Shown: positions 42,706 through 56,398, numbered from the stretch's first letter. The stretch is 64,000 nt of DNA from Agromyces protaetiae (GCF_030866785.1 NZ_CP133018.1:1922001-1986000); one strand, 5' to 3'. Translations and numbers: made by a program. The notes: a model not told the origin generated them from the sequence alone.

Positions 42706-43705
42706 GGGTGCGGCGCCGCTCGACGGCGCCGACGCGGTGCTCGCGGACCTCGACGGCGTGGTCTATCAGGGCGCGCACGCGATCCCGCACGCGGTCGAGA
42801 GCCTGAACCTCGCGAAGCGCGACCGTGCGGTCGGATACATCACGAACAATGCGTCGCGCAGCGATGTGAGCGTCGCCGGTCATCTGGCCGATCTCGGGCT
42901 CGACGTCGTGCCGGCCGATGTGGTCACGTCGCCGCAGGCGGCCATGCACCTGCTCGCCGAGCGGGTCCCCGACGGCTCGCTCGTGCTCGTCGTCGGCGGC
43001 GAAGGGATCGTCACCGAGCTCGAACGGCGCGGGTATCGCGTCACGCGGTCCGCCGATGACAGCCCGGCGGCGGTCGTGCAGGGGTTCGCGCCCGAGGTCG
43101 GCTGGACGCAGCTCGCCGAGGCCGCCTTCGCGCTGAACGCCGCGGGGTTCGCGAACGAGCAGGGCATCCCGTGGGTCGCCACGAACATGGACTGGACGAT
43201 CCCGGTCGCGCGCGGCATCGCGCCGGGCAACGGCACCCTGGTCTCGGCCGTGCACACCGCGGTCGGCCGGTTCCCGGTCGTCGCGGGCAAGCCCGAGACG
43301 CCGATCTTCGACGAGGCGAGGCGGCGCTTCGGTGCGGAGCATCCGCTGTTCGTGGGCGACCGGCTCGACACCGACATCCTCGGTGCGCGACGCGCGGGCA
43401 TGACGTCGGCGCTCGTGCTGACGGGCATCGACCGGGCGAAGCAGGTCCTCGCCGCGCCCGAGCAGAGCCGACCGGACTTCATCCTCCGCGACCTTCGTGG
43501 CCTGCACGAGCCGTACCCGCGCGTCGAACGCTCCGCGGGTGCGGTGCGCGTCGGTCGTGCGAAGGTCCGGATCGACGGGGCACGGGTCGTGATCGCGGCC
43601 GAGGGCGACGACGAGCTCGACCTCCTGCGCGCCGCGTGCGCCGCGATCTGGGACTCGGGTCGCGCCATCCACTCGCTCCAGGTTCCCGAGCGGCTCTACG
43701 CGTGA
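42680..43705 (+). CDS. HAD-superfamily IIA hydrolase (NagD-like)
   Basis: A 341-residue phosphatase-like protein. Motif I is DLDGVVYQG (nucleophile Asp near residue 22), motif II is ITNNASRS, and the C-terminal Lys/Asp motifs are [16 protein letters not shown] and [17 protein letters not shown]. The IIA cap places it with NagD/4-nitrophenylphosphatase; the substrate in the cell is unknown, sugar phosphates or nucleotides being usual. A ~70-residue C-terminal extension follows the core. It overlaps the repeat-protein gene by 26 bases and has a good ribosome site, AGAGGAGA. Confidence 0.9.
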   Translation: MALFRTRREGAAPLDGADAVLADLDGVVYQGAHAIPHAVESLNLAKRDRAVGYITNNASRSDVSVAGHLADLGLDVVPADVVTSPQAAMHLLAERVPDGSLVLVVGGEGIVTELERRGYRVTRSADDSPAAVVQGFAPEVGWTQLAEAAFALNAAGFANEQGIPWVATNMDWTIPVARGIAPGNGTLVSAVHTAVGRFPVVAGKPETPIFDEARRRFGAEHPLFVGDRLDTDILGARRAGMTSALVLTGIDRAKQVLAAPEQSRPDFILRDLRGLHEPYPRVERSAGAVRVGRAKVRIDGARVVIAAEGDDELDLLRAACAAIWDSGRAIHSLQVPERLYA

Positions 43706-43935
43706 CCGACGACACGGCTCCGGATGCCTCGGGGTCGGCGGCAACGGGTAGCGTTGACGCCATGCACGAGGCATCCGACGCCGAGGTCCCTGCGGAAGTC
43801 ACGGCGCACGAGGCGGTCGACCCGGCCGGCATCGAGGCGCTGCCGCTCGTCGAGCGCGCGCCACGCTATCAAGCGGTCGCCGACCGCCTGCGTGGTGAGC
43901 TCGAACAGTCCGACCCCTCGCGCGGCGACGCCTGA
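43702..43935 (+). CDS. Small acidic hypothetical protein
   Basis: A 77-residue protein starting at GTG 43702, which overlaps the HAD gene stop (GTGA), and ending 1 base before tlyA. The first 40 residues are Ala/Asp/Thr/Glu-rich and likely disordered; the C-terminal part LPLVERAPRYQAVADRLRGELEQ is a predicted helix and is the part I have seen kept in this position in other Micrococcales. No function is known. Its tight packing between two real genes in the same direction supports expression. Confidence 0.7.
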   Translation: MTDDTAPDASGSAATGSVDAMHEASDAEVPAEVTAHEAVDPAGIEALPLVERAPRYQAVADRLRGELEQSDPSRGDA

Positions 43936-43936
43936 G

Positions 43937-44746
43937 ATGGCCGATCAGCGGCTCGACGCCGCGGTGGCGGCGCTCGGCCTCGCGCGCTCCCGCACACATG
44001 CGGCGGCGCTCATCGCCTCCGGGGCTGTGAGCGTCGCCGGCCGTCCGGTCGTGAAGCCGTCCCACAGGGTGACGCCCGGCGAGCAGATCGTGGTCGCCGA
44101 GGCTGATCAGTACGTGAGCCGGGCCGCGCACAAGCTCATCGCCGCGCTCGACGCGTTCGCTGTCGATCCCGCAGGCCGGGTGGCGCTCGACGCGGGTGCG
44201 TCGACCGGCGGGTTCAGCCAGGTGCTGCTCGAGCGCGGCGCGCGCACCGTGCTCGCCGTCGATGTCGGCCACGATCAGCTGGCCGCCGAGCTGCGCGGCG
44301 CGCCCGGGCTCATCGTGGTCGAAGGGTGCAACGTGCGCCACCTCGACGCCGCCGAGCTGGCACGGCTGACGGGCGTCGACGAGCGGCCCACCCTGGTCAC
44401 GGCCGATCTGTCGTTCATCTCGCTCACGACCGTGCTGCCGGCGCTCACGGCGACCGCGGCCCCCGACGCCGACCTGGTGCTGCTCGTGAAGCCGCAGTTC
44501 GAGGTCGGTCGCGGCGGCGTCCGCGAGGGCGTCGTCCGCGATCCGGCGGCGCGCGCCGACGCGGTCATGGGCGTGCTCTGGGCGGCATTCGACCTGGGAC
44601 TCGGCGTCCTCGGCGTGGAGTCCTCGCCGATCGCCGGGGCCCACGGCAACCGCGAGGTTCTGACGCACCTTCGCGCCCGAGCCGGGTCGGATCCGTCAGA
44701 ATGGACGGGACGAGTCGATCAGCTGACCGGAGGAGGGCCCGCGTGA
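43937..44746 (+). CDS. tlyA: TlyA-family 16S/23S rRNA (cytidine-2'-O)-methyltransferase
   Basis: A 269-residue protein with an N-terminal S4 RNA-binding domain (RLDAAVAALGLARSRTHAAALIASGAVSVAG) and a Rossmann methyltransferase domain of the FtsJ type (ALDAGASTGGFSQVLLERGA, the SAM site near residue 78; LVLLVKPQFEVGR). In mycobacteria TlyA methylates C1409 of 16S and C1920 of 23S, and its loss gives capreomycin resistance. Overlaps nadK by GTGA. Confidence 0.95.
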   Translation: MADQRLDAAVAALGLARSRTHAAALIASGAVSVAGRPVVKPSHRVTPGEQIVVAEADQYVSRAAHKLIAALDAFAVDPAGRVALDAGASTGGFSQVLLERGARTVLAVDVGHDQLAAELRGAPGLIVVEGCNVRHLDAAELARLTGVDERPTLVTADLSFISLTTVLPALTATAAPDADLVLLVKPQFEVGRGGVREGVVRDPAARADAVMGVLWAAFDLGLGVLGVESSPIAGAHGNREVLTHLRARAGSDPSEWTGRVDQLTGGGPA

Positions 44747-45657
44747 CCGAAGGCCGGCACTTCCTCGTCGTCGCGCACACCGGTCGGCAGACCGCCCTCG
44801 AAGCCACCGGCAAGGTGTGCGCGCAACTGCTCGCGGCGGGCGCGATCCCCGTCATCGCCATGGAGCACTGGGATGACGTGCACGACCACGTGCCCGAGCT
44901 GAACGGCAGGGTGCGGCGGTTCGAAGACATCGACGCGTCGCGCATCGAGCTCGTCATCGTGCTCGGTGGCGACGGCACGATCTTGCGCGCCGCCGAACTC
45001 GTGCGTGAGCAGTCGGTGCCGCTGCTCGGCGTCAACCTCGGGCACGTCGGCTTCCTCGCCGAGAGTGAACGCGACGACCTCGACTACACCGTGCGCCGTG
45101 CGCTCTCCCGCGAGTACACCGTCGAGGAGCGAATGACGCTCTCGGTGCGGGTGAAGTCCGGCGAGGACATCGTGTACGAGAGCTGGGCGCTGAACGAGGC
45201 CACGGTCGAGAAGGCCGAGCGCGAACGCATGCTCGAGGTGGTCGTCGAGGTCGACCGGCGACCGTTGTCGTCCTTCGGCTGCGACGGCATCGTGATGTCG
45301 ACCCCGACGGGCTCGACCGCCTACTCGTTCTCGGCCGGCGGCCCCGTCGTCTGGCCGAGCCTCGAAGCGCTGCTGCTCGTGCCGCTGAGCGCGCACGCCC
45401 TGTTCGCGAGGCCGCTCGTCGTCGGACCCGACTCGTCACTCGCGATCGAGGTGCTGCACCGAACCGAGGCGGCCGCCGTGCTGTGGTGCGACGGCCGGCG
45501 CATGTTCGACCTTCCGCCGGGCGCTCGGGTCATCGTACGGAAGTCTCCGGTGCCCGTGCGCCTCGCCCGGCTGCACGAGGCGCCGTTCACGGACCGGCTC
45601 GTGAACAAGTTCAACCTGCCCGTCGCCGGCTGGAGAGGCCCGGTGGGGCGTGACTAG
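44743..45657 (+). CDS. nadK: NAD kinase
   Basis: A 304-residue ATP- or polyphosphate-dependent kinase making NADP from NAD. Signatures are the GGDG motif in VIVLGGDGTILRAAEL (around residue 75), GVNLGHVGFLAE and CDGIVMSTPTGSTAYSFSAGGPV. It sits between tlyA and recN, the standard order tlyA-nadK-recN in Gram-positives. Start GTG 44743. Confidence 0.96.
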   Translation: MTEGRHFLVVAHTGRQTALEATGKVCAQLLAAGAIPVIAMEHWDDVHDHVPELNGRVRRFEDIDASRIELVIVLGGDGTILRAAELVREQSVPLLGVNLGHVGFLAESERDDLDYTVRRALSREYTVEERMTLSVRVKSGEDIVYESWALNEATVEKAERERMLEVVVEVDRRPLSSFGCDGIVMSTPTGSTAYSFSAGGPVVWPSLEALLLVPLSAHALFARPLVVGPDSSLAIEVLHRTEAAAVLWCDGRRMFDLPPGARVIVRKSPVPVRLARLHEAPFTDRLVNKFNLPVAGWRGPVGRD

Positions 45658-45699
45658 GGCGGCGCAGCATCGCGAGCAGCACCGCATCGAGGGCGAAGC

Positions 45700-49839
<4,140 letters not shown>

Positions 49840-49855
49840 GCGCGGCGGGCCCGGC

Positions 49856-50815
49856 GTGAGCGAGGGGGCGGATGCCGCGGCCACCGAGGCGGAGCGCTCC
49901 CGCGCCTCCGCGGCGCCCGACCCGGACGTCGACGGCTACCTCAGGCACCTGGCCGTCGAACGCGGGCTCGCGAAGAACACCGTCGCCTCGTACACGCGCG
50001 ACCTCGCCATCTACCGCGAGTGGCTGACCGTGCGCGGCATCCGCGGCGCGGCCGCGGTCACCGAGGCGCAGGCCGAGGGCTTCCTGCGCTTCCTGACGGC
50101 GGAGCGTGAGCCGCGTCTCGCGACCTCGTCGGTCGCGCGCGTGCTGTCCGCGGTGCGCGGGCTGCACCGGTTCCTCGTCGAGGAGGGCCGGGCCGAGACG
50201 GATGCCACGCGCGAGCTGAAACCGCCGAAGCTGCCGCTCAGGCTGCCGAAGGCGATCCCCGTCGAAGACGTCGAGGCGCTCCTCGCGGCGGTCGTGGGCG
50301 ACGACCCCGCCGCGCTCCGCGACACGGCCCTGCTCGAGCTCATGTACGCGACCGGTGCACGGGTCTCCGAGGCGATCGGCCTCAATGTCGACGATCTCGT
50401 GGACGCCGAGGTCGTCCGGCTCTTCGGCAAGGGCGGCAAACAGCGCATCGTGCCGGTCGGCAGCTACGCCCGGACCGCGCTCGACGCGTATCTCGTGCGG
50501 GCGCGACCCGAGCTGTCGAAGCGCGGTCGTGCGACGCCCGCGCTGTTCCTCGGCGCGCGCGGCGGCCGGCTCAGCCGACAGGCGGCGTGGGAGACCATCA
50601 CGCGGGCGGCCGAGCGCGCCGGGCTCGAGGCATCCGTCTCGCCCCACACGCTCCGGCACTCGTTCGCGACCCACCTGCTGGCCGGCGGGGCCGACGTCCG
50701 CGTCGTCCAGGAGCTGCTCGGGCACGCGTCCGTCGCGACCACGCAGATCTACACGCTCGTCACAGCTGACACACTCCGGGAGATGTACACGCACGCACAC
50801 CCGCGTGCTCGCTAG
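49856..50815 (+). CDS. xerD: Tyrosine recombinase XerD
   Basis: A 319-residue site-specific recombinase that resolves chromosome dimers at dif together with XerC. The N-terminal SAM-like domain (residues ~25-110) and the catalytic domain are complete: Arg169 in ATGARVSE, Lys in GKGGKQR, HTLRH, the LGH box and nucleophile Tyr299 in TTQIYT. The first 22 residues are an extra Ala/Asp-rich segment. XerD rather than XerC is inferred from the neighbours pyrG-NUDIX and parA-scpAB. Its TAG stop starts the predicted -10 for parA. Confidence 0.95.
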   Translation: MSEGADAAATEAERSRASAAPDPDVDGYLRHLAVERGLAKNTVASYTRDLAIYREWLTVRGIRGAAAVTEAQAEGFLRFLTAEREPRLATSSVARVLSAVRGLHRFLVEEGRAETDATRELKPPKLPLRLPKAIPVEDVEALLAAVVGDDPAALRDTALLELMYATGARVSEAIGLNVDDLVDAEVVRLFGKGGKQRIVPVGSYARTALDAYLVRARPELSKRGRATPALFLGARGGRLSRQAAWETITRAAERAGLEASVSPHTLRHSFATHLLAGGADVRVVQELLGHASVATTQIYTLVTADTLREMYTHAHPRAR

Positions 50816-50845
50816 AATCGAGCGAGCCGGCGGTCAAGCGCCGGC
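50813..50845 (+). promoter_or_regulatory. -10 TAGAAT and hairpin ahead of parA
   Basis: TAGAAT (50813-50818) begins with the xerD stop codon. Just after the expected start of transcription is a hairpin GCCGGCG/CGCCGGC with loop GTCAAG (50826-50845), which may act as terminator for xerD or as a stabilising leader stem. Confidence 0.4.
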
Positions 50846-50867
50846 GCCTGAAGGAGATGACCCGCAC

Positions 50868-51755
50868 GTGACCGATCGACTGCAGGACGTCAGCGAACGC
50901 ACCGGCGAGACCGCTGCTCCGCTCGGTCCGACCGGTCGGCCGCTGCGCGAGTTCGCCGTGCCCGAGCCGCTCGCGACCCACGGGCCCGCGCGCATCATCG
51001 CGCTGTGCAACCAGAAGGGCGGCGTCGGCAAGACGACGACCACGATCAACCTGGGTGCCGCCCTCGCCGAGTACGGCCGCAAGGTGCTCGCGATCGACTT
51101 CGACCCGCAGGGCGCGCTCTCGGCGGGCCTCGGTGTGCAGACCCACGACGTGCCGACGATCTACGACCTGCTGCTCTCGAAGCAGCACGACCCGGCCGAC
51201 GCGATCCAGCACACGAGCGTCGAGGGCCTCGACGTGATCCCGGCGAACATCGACCTGTCGGCCGCCGAGGTGCACCTGGTGACCGAGGTCGCACGCGAGC
51301 AGATCCTCGCGAGCGTGCTGCGACGGGTCTCGGCCGACTACGACGTGATCCTGGTCGACTGCCAGCCCTCGCTCGGCCTGCTCACGGTGAACGCGCTCAC
51401 GGCCAGCCACGGCGTGATCATCCCGCTGGAGTGCGAGTTCTTCGCGCTGCGCGGCGTCGCGCTGCTCATCGAGACCATCGACAAGGTGCGCGACCGGCTG
51501 AACCCCGCGATCGAGCTCGACGGCATCCTGGCGACCATGTACGACTCGCGCACGCTGCACTCCCGTGAGGTGCTCGAGCGGGTGGTCGACGCATTCGGCG
51601 ACGAGGTGCTGGAGACGGTCATCACGCGCACGGTGAAGTTCCCCGACGCGACCGTCGCGGCGACGCCGATCACGAGCTTCGCGCCCGAGCACCAGGCGTC
51701 CAAGGCGTACCGGCAGCTGGCCAGGGAGCTGGTCTTCCGTGGCGCCGTCGCCTGA
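50868..51755 (+). CDS. ParA-family ATPase (Soj-like)
   Basis: A 295-residue deviant-Walker ATPase: CNQKGGVGKTTTTINLGAAL (Walker A' with the signature Lys), DFDPQGAL and the Walker B VILVDCQPSLG. An N-terminal extension of ~35 residues precedes the fold. It is not next to a parB gene; instead it heads scpA-scpB-rluB. This orphan ParA beside scpAB is typical of actinobacteria, and it probably works on chromosome organisation, distinct from the ori-linked ParA. Start GTG 50868 with ribosome site AAGGAG 11 bases before. Confidence 0.93.
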   Translation: MTDRLQDVSERTGETAAPLGPTGRPLREFAVPEPLATHGPARIIALCNQKGGVGKTTTTINLGAALAEYGRKVLAIDFDPQGALSAGLGVQTHDVPTIYDLLLSKQHDPADAIQHTSVEGLDVIPANIDLSAAEVHLVTEVAREQILASVLRRVSADYDVILVDCQPSLGLLTVNALTASHGVIIPLECEFFALRGVALLIETIDKVRDRLNPAIELDGILATMYDSRTLHSREVLERVVDAFGDEVLETVITRTVKFPDATVAATPITSFAPEHQASKAYRQLARELVFRGAVA

Positions 51756-52581
51756 CGCGGTCGACGCCACGCAGACGGATGCTCCGGGGTCGGCCGGCGA
51801 TCCGGCGTTCCGGGTCGCGCTGACGAACTTCGAGGGCCCGTTCGATCTGTTGCTCTCGCTCATCGCCAAGCACGAACTCGACATCACCGAGGTGTCGCTG
51901 TCGAAGGTGACCGACGAGTTCATCTCCTACCTGCGCGGGCTGGACTCCGAGGAGGAGCTCGACCAGGCCTCCGAGTTCCTGGTCGTCGCCGCGACGCTGC
52001 TCGACCTCAAGGTCGCGGGTCTGCTGCCCCAGGGCGAGCTCGTCGACGCCGAAGACGTGGCGCTGCTCGAGGCGCGCGACCTGCTGTTCGCGCGCCTGCT
52101 GCAGTACCGCGCCTTCAAGGAGGTGGCGCGGTGGTTCGCGGGCGAGTTCGAGGCCGAGGGGCGGCGCCACGCGCGCAGCGTCCGGCTCGAGGACCGGTTC
52201 CGGCAGCGCGCACCCGAGCTGCGCTGGACGCTCAGCGCCGACGACTTCGCCGCGCTCGCCACGCTCGCGCTCACGCCGCGCGAGATCCCCGTGGTGGGGC
52301 TCGACCATCTGCACGCCCCCGTGGTCTCGATCCGCGAGCAGGCGGCGCAGGTCGTCGCGGTGCTGCGCCGTGGCGAGCCCGTGACGTTCCGGCAGCTCAT
52401 CGCCGGGGTCGAGCTGAAGGGCGTGGTGGTCGCGCGCTTCATCGCGGTGCTCGAGCTGTACCGGCACGCGGCCATCGGGTTCGAGCAGCTCGAGCCGCTC
52501 GGTGAGCTCACGCTGCGCTGGGCCGCCGACCACTGGGACGACAACCGACTGGACAGCCTGGGAGCCGACTATGACGAGTGA
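51739..52581 (+). CDS. scpA: Segregation and condensation protein A
   Basis: A 280-residue kleisin that bridges SMC heads in the bacterial condensin. N-terminal FEGPFDLLLSLIAKHELDITEVSLSKVTDEFI is the SMC-neck binding part (residues ~31-65); the C-terminal winged helix is near residues 210-270 (EPVTFRQLIAGVELKGVVVARFIAVLELYR). Start GTG 51739 overlaps parA by 17 bases. smc itself is not in this window. Confidence 0.95.
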   Translation: MAPSPDAVDATQTDAPGSAGDPAFRVALTNFEGPFDLLLSLIAKHELDITEVSLSKVTDEFISYLRGLDSEEELDQASEFLVVAATLLDLKVAGLLPQGELVDAEDVALLEARDLLFARLLQYRAFKEVARWFAGEFEAEGRRHARSVRLEDRFRQRAPELRWTLSADDFAALATLALTPREIPVVGLDHLHAPVVSIREQAAQVVAVLRRGEPVTFRQLIAGVELKGVVVARFIAVLELYRHAAIGFEQLEPLGELTLRWAADHWDDNRLDSLGADYDE

Positions 52582-53374
52582 GCACGACACGGGGGAGCAG
52601 GTGGATCAGGTGCAGTCGGATGCGCCGGGCGGGACGGATGCGCCGGCCGGGACGGATGCGGCGGCCGGGACGGATGCGGCGGCCGAGACGGATGCGCCGG
52701 CCGGGACGGATGCGGCGGGCGAGACGCCCGAGCTGTCGGTCGCGACCCCGCTCGATGTGCCGGGTCAGCCCAGACTCGATTTGGACCGCGCGCTCGAGGC
52801 GATCCTGTTCGTCGCCGACGAACCGCTCGGCGTGGTGTCGCTCGCGGCGGCCGTCGCCCGGCCCGTGGCCGAGGTGAAGGCCGCGATCGCGCGGCTCGTC
52901 GCCGACTACGACGGCACCGGCACGTCGGGGGAGCCGCGCACCGACGAGGCCGGCGAGGAGCCGTCCGCGCGCCCGGTGCGGCGCGGGTTCGAGCTGCGCG
53001 AGGTCGGCGGCGGCTGGCGGTTCTACGTGCGCGGCGACTACGACGCGCTCGTCGCCGGGTTCGTGCTCACGCAGACCTCGACCCGGCTGTCGCAGGCCGC
53101 GCTCGAGACCCTCGCCGTGATCGCCTACAAGCAGCCGATCTCGCGGTCGCAGGTCGCCTCGATCCGTGCGGTCAACGTGGACTCGGTCGTGCGCACCCTG
53201 CTGGGTCGCGGTCTCGTCACCGAGATCGACACCGACGCCGAGACCGGTGCCATCCGGTACGGCACCACCGACCTGCTGCTCACGAACCTCGGCCTGAACT
53301 CGCTCGACGAACTGCCGCACATCTCGCCGCTCCTCGAGGACGGCCAGGAAGGATTCGACCTTGACCGCGCATGA
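52571..53374 (+). CDS. scpB: Segregation and condensation protein B
   Basis: A 267-residue protein with two winged-helix domains that dimerises on ScpA. The family core starts near residue 68 (LDLDRALEAILFVADEPLG) and includes LSQAALETLAVIAYKQPISRSQVASIRAVNVDSVVRTLLGRGLV. The first 60 residues are low complexity, coded by an 18-base minisatellite giving T-D-A-x-A-G/E units. Start ATG 52571 overlaps scpA by 11 bases. Confidence 0.94.
   Translation: MTSEHDTGEQVDQVQSDAPGGTDAPAGTDAAAGTDAAAETDAPAGTDAAGETPELSVATPLDVPGQPRLDLDRALEAILFVADEPLGVVSLAAAVARPVAEVKAAIARLVADYDGTGTSGEPRTDEAGEEPSARPVRRGFELREVGGGWRFYVRGDYDALVAGFVLTQTSTRLSQAALETLAVIAYKQPISRSQVASIRAVNVDSVVRTLLGRGLVTEIDTDAETGAIRYGTTDLLLTNLGLNSLDELPHISPLLEDGQEGFDLDRA
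52619..52726 (+). repeat. 18-bp coding minisatellite in scpB, six units
   Basis: Six units of the form GATGCGSCGGSCGRGACG, in frame, encode D-A-P/A-A/G-G/E-T repeats. Copy number probably varies between strains, since the coded region is outside the ScpB core. Confidence 0.85.
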
Positions 53375-54164
53375 CACGCCGCCCTCCGCGGGGAACCCGG
53401 ACGACGCCGGACGCGAACGGCTCCAGAAGGTGCTCGCGGCCGCGGGCGTCGCGTCCCGCCGCGTCGTCGAGCAGATGATCGTCGAGGGCCGCATCGAGGT
53501 CAACGGGCGGATCGTCACCGAGCTCGGCTCGCGGGTCGACGCCGCGAGCGATCAGGTGAGCGTCGACGGCGTCGCCGTGCAGCTCGACACCGACAAGCGC
53601 TACTACAAGCTGAACAAGCCGCGCGGCGTGGTGTCGACCATGCGCGACGAGCAGGGCCGGCCCGATCTCACGCGGTTCACCGACGAGCTCGAGGACCGGG
53701 TGTACAACGTCGGCCGGCTCGACCAGGACACGAGCGGCCTGCTGCTGCTCACCAACGACGGCGAGCTCGCGCACGTGCTCGCGCACCCGTCGTTCGGGGT
53801 CGAGAAGACCTACATCGCCAAGGTGAAGGGCGCGTTCGAGCCGCGCACGCTGCAGCGGCTGAAGTCGGGCGTCGAGCTCGACGACGGGCCGATCTCGATC
53901 GACCGTGGCAAGATCCTCAGATCGGGCAGCGACGAGCGCCACACGCTCGTCGAGGTGACCCTGCACTCGGGACGCAATCGGATCGTGCGGCGCATGTTCG
54001 ATGCGGTCGGGCACCCGGTCGTCGAGCTCGTACGGCGCCAGTTCGGCCCGTTGCACCTCGGCACCCTGCGCTCGGGCGAGCTGCGGGAGCTGACGAAGTC
54101 GGAACGCGGCCTGCTGCTCACGCTCGCGCGTGACGCGGACGCCGAGCGGAAGGGACAGGCCTGA
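53361..54164 (+). CDS. rluB: rRNA pseudouridine synthase, RluB/RsuA family
   Basis: A 267-residue enzyme with an N-terminal S4 domain (RLQKVLAAAGVASRRVVEQMIVEGRIEVNG) and a catalytic domain carrying the RsuA signature GRLDQDTSGLLLLTNDG with the catalytic Asp (around residue 115). LHSGRNRIVRRMFDAVGHPV is also conserved. Its likely target is a 23S uridine (E. coli U2605 for RluB). Start is TTG 53361, overlapping scpB by 14 bases; no ATG or GTG is better placed. The order scpA-scpB-rluB is ancient. Confidence 0.94.
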   Translation: MTAHDTPPSAGNPDDAGRERLQKVLAAAGVASRRVVEQMIVEGRIEVNGRIVTELGSRVDAASDQVSVDGVAVQLDTDKRYYKLNKPRGVVSTMRDEQGRPDLTRFTDELEDRVYNVGRLDQDTSGLLLLTNDGELAHVLAHPSFGVEKTYIAKVKGAFEPRTLQRLKSGVELDDGPISIDRGKILRSGSDERHTLVEVTLHSGRNRIVRRMFDAVGHPVVELVRRQFGPLHLGTLRSGELRELTKSERGLLLTLARDADAERKGQA

Positions 54165-54165
54165 C

Positions 54166-55248
54166 ATGGTGGAGGCACGCCTCACCGGCCCCGTCCGCGT
54201 GGTCGGCGCCGGGCTGCTCGGCACGAGCGTCGCCCTCGGGCTGCGTTCGCGCGGCATCGACGTCGTCCTCGACGACGCATCGCCGACGCACGTCGCGATC
54301 GCGGTGGATCTCGGCGCCGGCCGTGCGGCCGAACCGGGTGACGCGCCCGAGCTCGTCGTGGTCGCCGTCCCGCCGGATGTCACGGCACGCGTGGTCGCCG
54401 CCGAGCTCGCCGCGTTCCCGGACGCGATCGTCACCGACGTCGCGAGCGTGAAGGCCGGCATCCTCGCCGAACTCGAGGCCGCGGGCGCCGACGTGTCCAG
54501 GTACATCGGGTCGCATCCGCTCGCCGGACGCGAGCGGGGCGGGCCGCTGCAGGCACGCGCCGACCTGTTCGCGGGCCGGCCGTGGGTGGTCGCGGCGCAC
54601 GACGCGATCAGCTACCAGCGCGCGAGCGCGGTCGACGACCTCATCCTCGACCTCGGCGCCACGCTCGTCGAGATGACGCCCGACGAGCACGACCGCGGCG
54701 TCGCGCTCATCTCGCACGTGCCGCAGGTGGTCTCGAGCCTCATGGCCCGGCGATTCCTCGACGCCCCGAACGCCGCGCTCGGGCTCGCCGGGCAGGGCGT
54801 CCGCGACGTCACCCGCATCGCGGCGAGCGACCCCGACCTCTGGGTGCAGATCCTCGGCGCGAACGCCGAGCCCGTCCGAGACATCCTGATCGCCTACCGC
54901 GACGACCTGGACCGGTTCATCGACGCGCTCGCAGCGCCCGCCGCACCGGGTGCACGCCGGCGGGTCGCGGAGGAGCTGACCGGTGGCAACACGGGCGTCG
55001 AGCGACTGCCGGGCAAACACGGCACCGACAAGCGGTTCACGACCGTCGTGGTCATGGTCGACGACCGGCCGGGGCAGCTCGCGCGACTGCTCGCCGAGAT
55101 CGGCGAGATCGGCGTGAACCTCGAAGACCTCCGGCTCGAGCACTCGCCTGGCCGGCAGGTGGGGCTCGCCGAGATCCAGGTGCTGCCCGAGGCGGCCGAA
55201 CGACTGACCAACGAGCTGGCCGACCGTGGCTGGCGGATCGCAGGATGA
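54166..55248 (+). CDS. tyrA: Prephenate dehydrogenase with C-terminal ACT domain
   Basis: A 360-residue NAD(P)-dependent enzyme of tyrosine synthesis. The Rossmann motif is [30 protein letters not shown] and [13 protein letters not shown] form the active site, with His and Ser in place. An ACT domain ([35 protein letters not shown], residues ~285-360) probably mediates tyrosine feedback. Start ATG 54166 is 2 bases after the rluB stop; the earlier in-frame start lies inside rluB. Overlaps cmk by ATGA. Confidence 0.93.
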   Translation: MVEARLTGPVRVVGAGLLGTSVALGLRSRGIDVVLDDASPTHVAIAVDLGAGRAAEPGDAPELVVVAVPPDVTARVVAAELAAFPDAIVTDVASVKAGILAELEAAGADVSRYIGSHPLAGRERGGPLQARADLFAGRPWVVAAHDAISYQRASAVDDLILDLGATLVEMTPDEHDRGVALISHVPQVVSSLMARRFLDAPNAALGLAGQGVRDVTRIAASDPDLWVQILGANAEPVRDILIAYRDDLDRFIDALAAPAAPGARRRVAEELTGGNTGVERLPGKHGTDKRFTTVVVMVDDRPGQLARLLAEIGEIGVNLEDLRLEHSPGRQVGLAEIQVLPEAAERLTNELADRGWRIAG

Positions 55249-55955
55249 TGAGCATGGAGTCGCCCGTGGTGTTCCCCTTCGTGGTGGCCGTCGACGGACC
55301 CGCCGGGAGCGGCAAGTCGAGCGTGTCGAAGGCCGTCGCCCGCCGTCTCGACTGGGGCTTCCTCGACACGGGCGCCGCGTACCGCGCGTTCGCCTGGCAC
55401 GTCGAGGCATCGGGCGTCGGGGTCGACGACGAGGCATCCGTCATCTCGTGTCTCGAGAGCTTCGCGTACCGCATCGGCACCGATCCCGCCGGGTACCACG
55501 TGCGCGTCGGCGAGACCGACGTCACCCACGCGATCCGCGAGCCGCACATCTCGGGCATCGTGAGCCGCGTCGCACGAGTCCCCGAGGTGCGCCGGCACCT
55601 CATCGAACTCTTCCGCGCGATCATGGCCGCCGAGCTGCGACCGGGCATCGTCGTCGAGGGGCGCGACATCACCACGGTGGTCGCGCCGGACGCGCCGGTA
55701 CGGATCCTGCTCACGGCGAGCGAGACGGTGCGGATGTCCCGTCGCGCCGCCGAGCTCGACGATCAGGACGCCGTGGCGACCGGCGAGCAGCTGCGTGCCC
55801 GCGACCGGGCCGACTCGAAGGTCGTCGACTTCATGACGGCCGCCGAGGGCGTCACCACCGTGGACTCGACCGACCTCGACTTCGACGCGACCGTCGACGC
55901 GGTCATCGCCGTGATCGACGCGGTGCACGCGATCGGGCACACGACCGCGGACTGA
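55245..55955 (+). CDS. cmk: Cytidylate kinase
   Basis: A 236-residue kinase phosphorylating CMP and dCMP. P-loop [16 protein letters not shown] (around residue 22), DTGAAYRAF substrate loop, and [26 protein letters not shown] are family signatures. Three in-frame ATGs (55245, 55248, 55254) are available; the first overlaps the tyrA stop. A shorter NMP-binding insert than in E. coli is suggested by length. Confidence 0.95.
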   Translation: MMSMESPVVFPFVVAVDGPAGSGKSSVSKAVARRLDWGFLDTGAAYRAFAWHVEASGVGVDDEASVISCLESFAYRIGTDPAGYHVRVGETDVTHAIREPHISGIVSRVARVPEVRRHLIELFRAIMAAELRPGIVVEGRDITTVVAPDAPVRILLTASETVRMSRRAAELDDQDAVATGEQLRARDRADSKVVDFMTAAEGVTTVDSTDLDFDATVDAVIAVIDAVHAIGHTTAD

Positions 55956-55977
55956 GCACGGCAGCCTGGCGTCCGCC

Positions 55978-56042
55978 GGGGCATCCGCGTGTCCGGGGCA
56001 TCCGTGTGTCCGGGGCATCCGTGTGTCCGGGGCATCCGCGCG
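55978..56042 (+). repeat. 17-bp tandem repeat GGGGCATCCGTGTGTCC, 3.8 copies
   Basis: Units begin at 55978, 55995, 56012 and 56029 (last partial). The core GGCATCC is related to the over-represented 9-mer GAGGCATCC. It lies directly behind cmk and before the palindromic element pair. Confidence 0.9.
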
Positions 56043-56062
56043 CCCACCGACCGCAGCGACTC

Positions 56063-56141
56063 CTTGCTCAGGAACGACGCGGTGACACGCCGCGCCAAGC
56101 ATGGCGACACGCCGGCCGTCGCGGAGATCATCCTGAGCAAG
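56063..56141. repeat. Palindromic element, copy 1 (ends CTTGCTCAGGA/TCCTGAGCAAG)
   Basis: A 79-base segment with perfect 11-bp terminal inverted repeats. The first 29 bases after TGCTCAGG match copy 2 with two differences. The interior repeats GACACGCCG. No coding capacity. Together with copy 2 it fills most of the 443-base cmk-der gap. Confidence 0.8.
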
Positions 56142-56227
56142 GGATGCGGACGGCGGGAGGTGGGCCGGGGCATCCGCCCTTGCGCCCGTATCGGGTCGCT
56201 CGACGCACTACCCGTCCGCCGCATCGT

Positions 56228-56302
56228 TGCTCAGGAACGATGCGGCGACACGCCGCCCCGGCGCGGGCGACACGCGGCGCTGCGCGCGGACATTCCTGAG
56301 CA
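56228..56302. repeat. Palindromic element, copy 2 (ends TGCTCAGGAA/TTCCTGAGCA)
   Basis: A 75-base segment with perfect 10-bp terminal inverted repeats and interior GACACG repeats, in the same orientation as copy 1, 86 bases further on. Size and structure fit a REP/MITE-like miniature element. Confidence 0.8.
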
Positions 56303-56398
56303 CGCGCGCCGCGAGCGGTGACCGACGCCTGATTGAATAGACCCGGCGTGTGCGCCGCGGCCCTGACCGCGCGCCCGCCTTCGGATTGAGGAGACACG

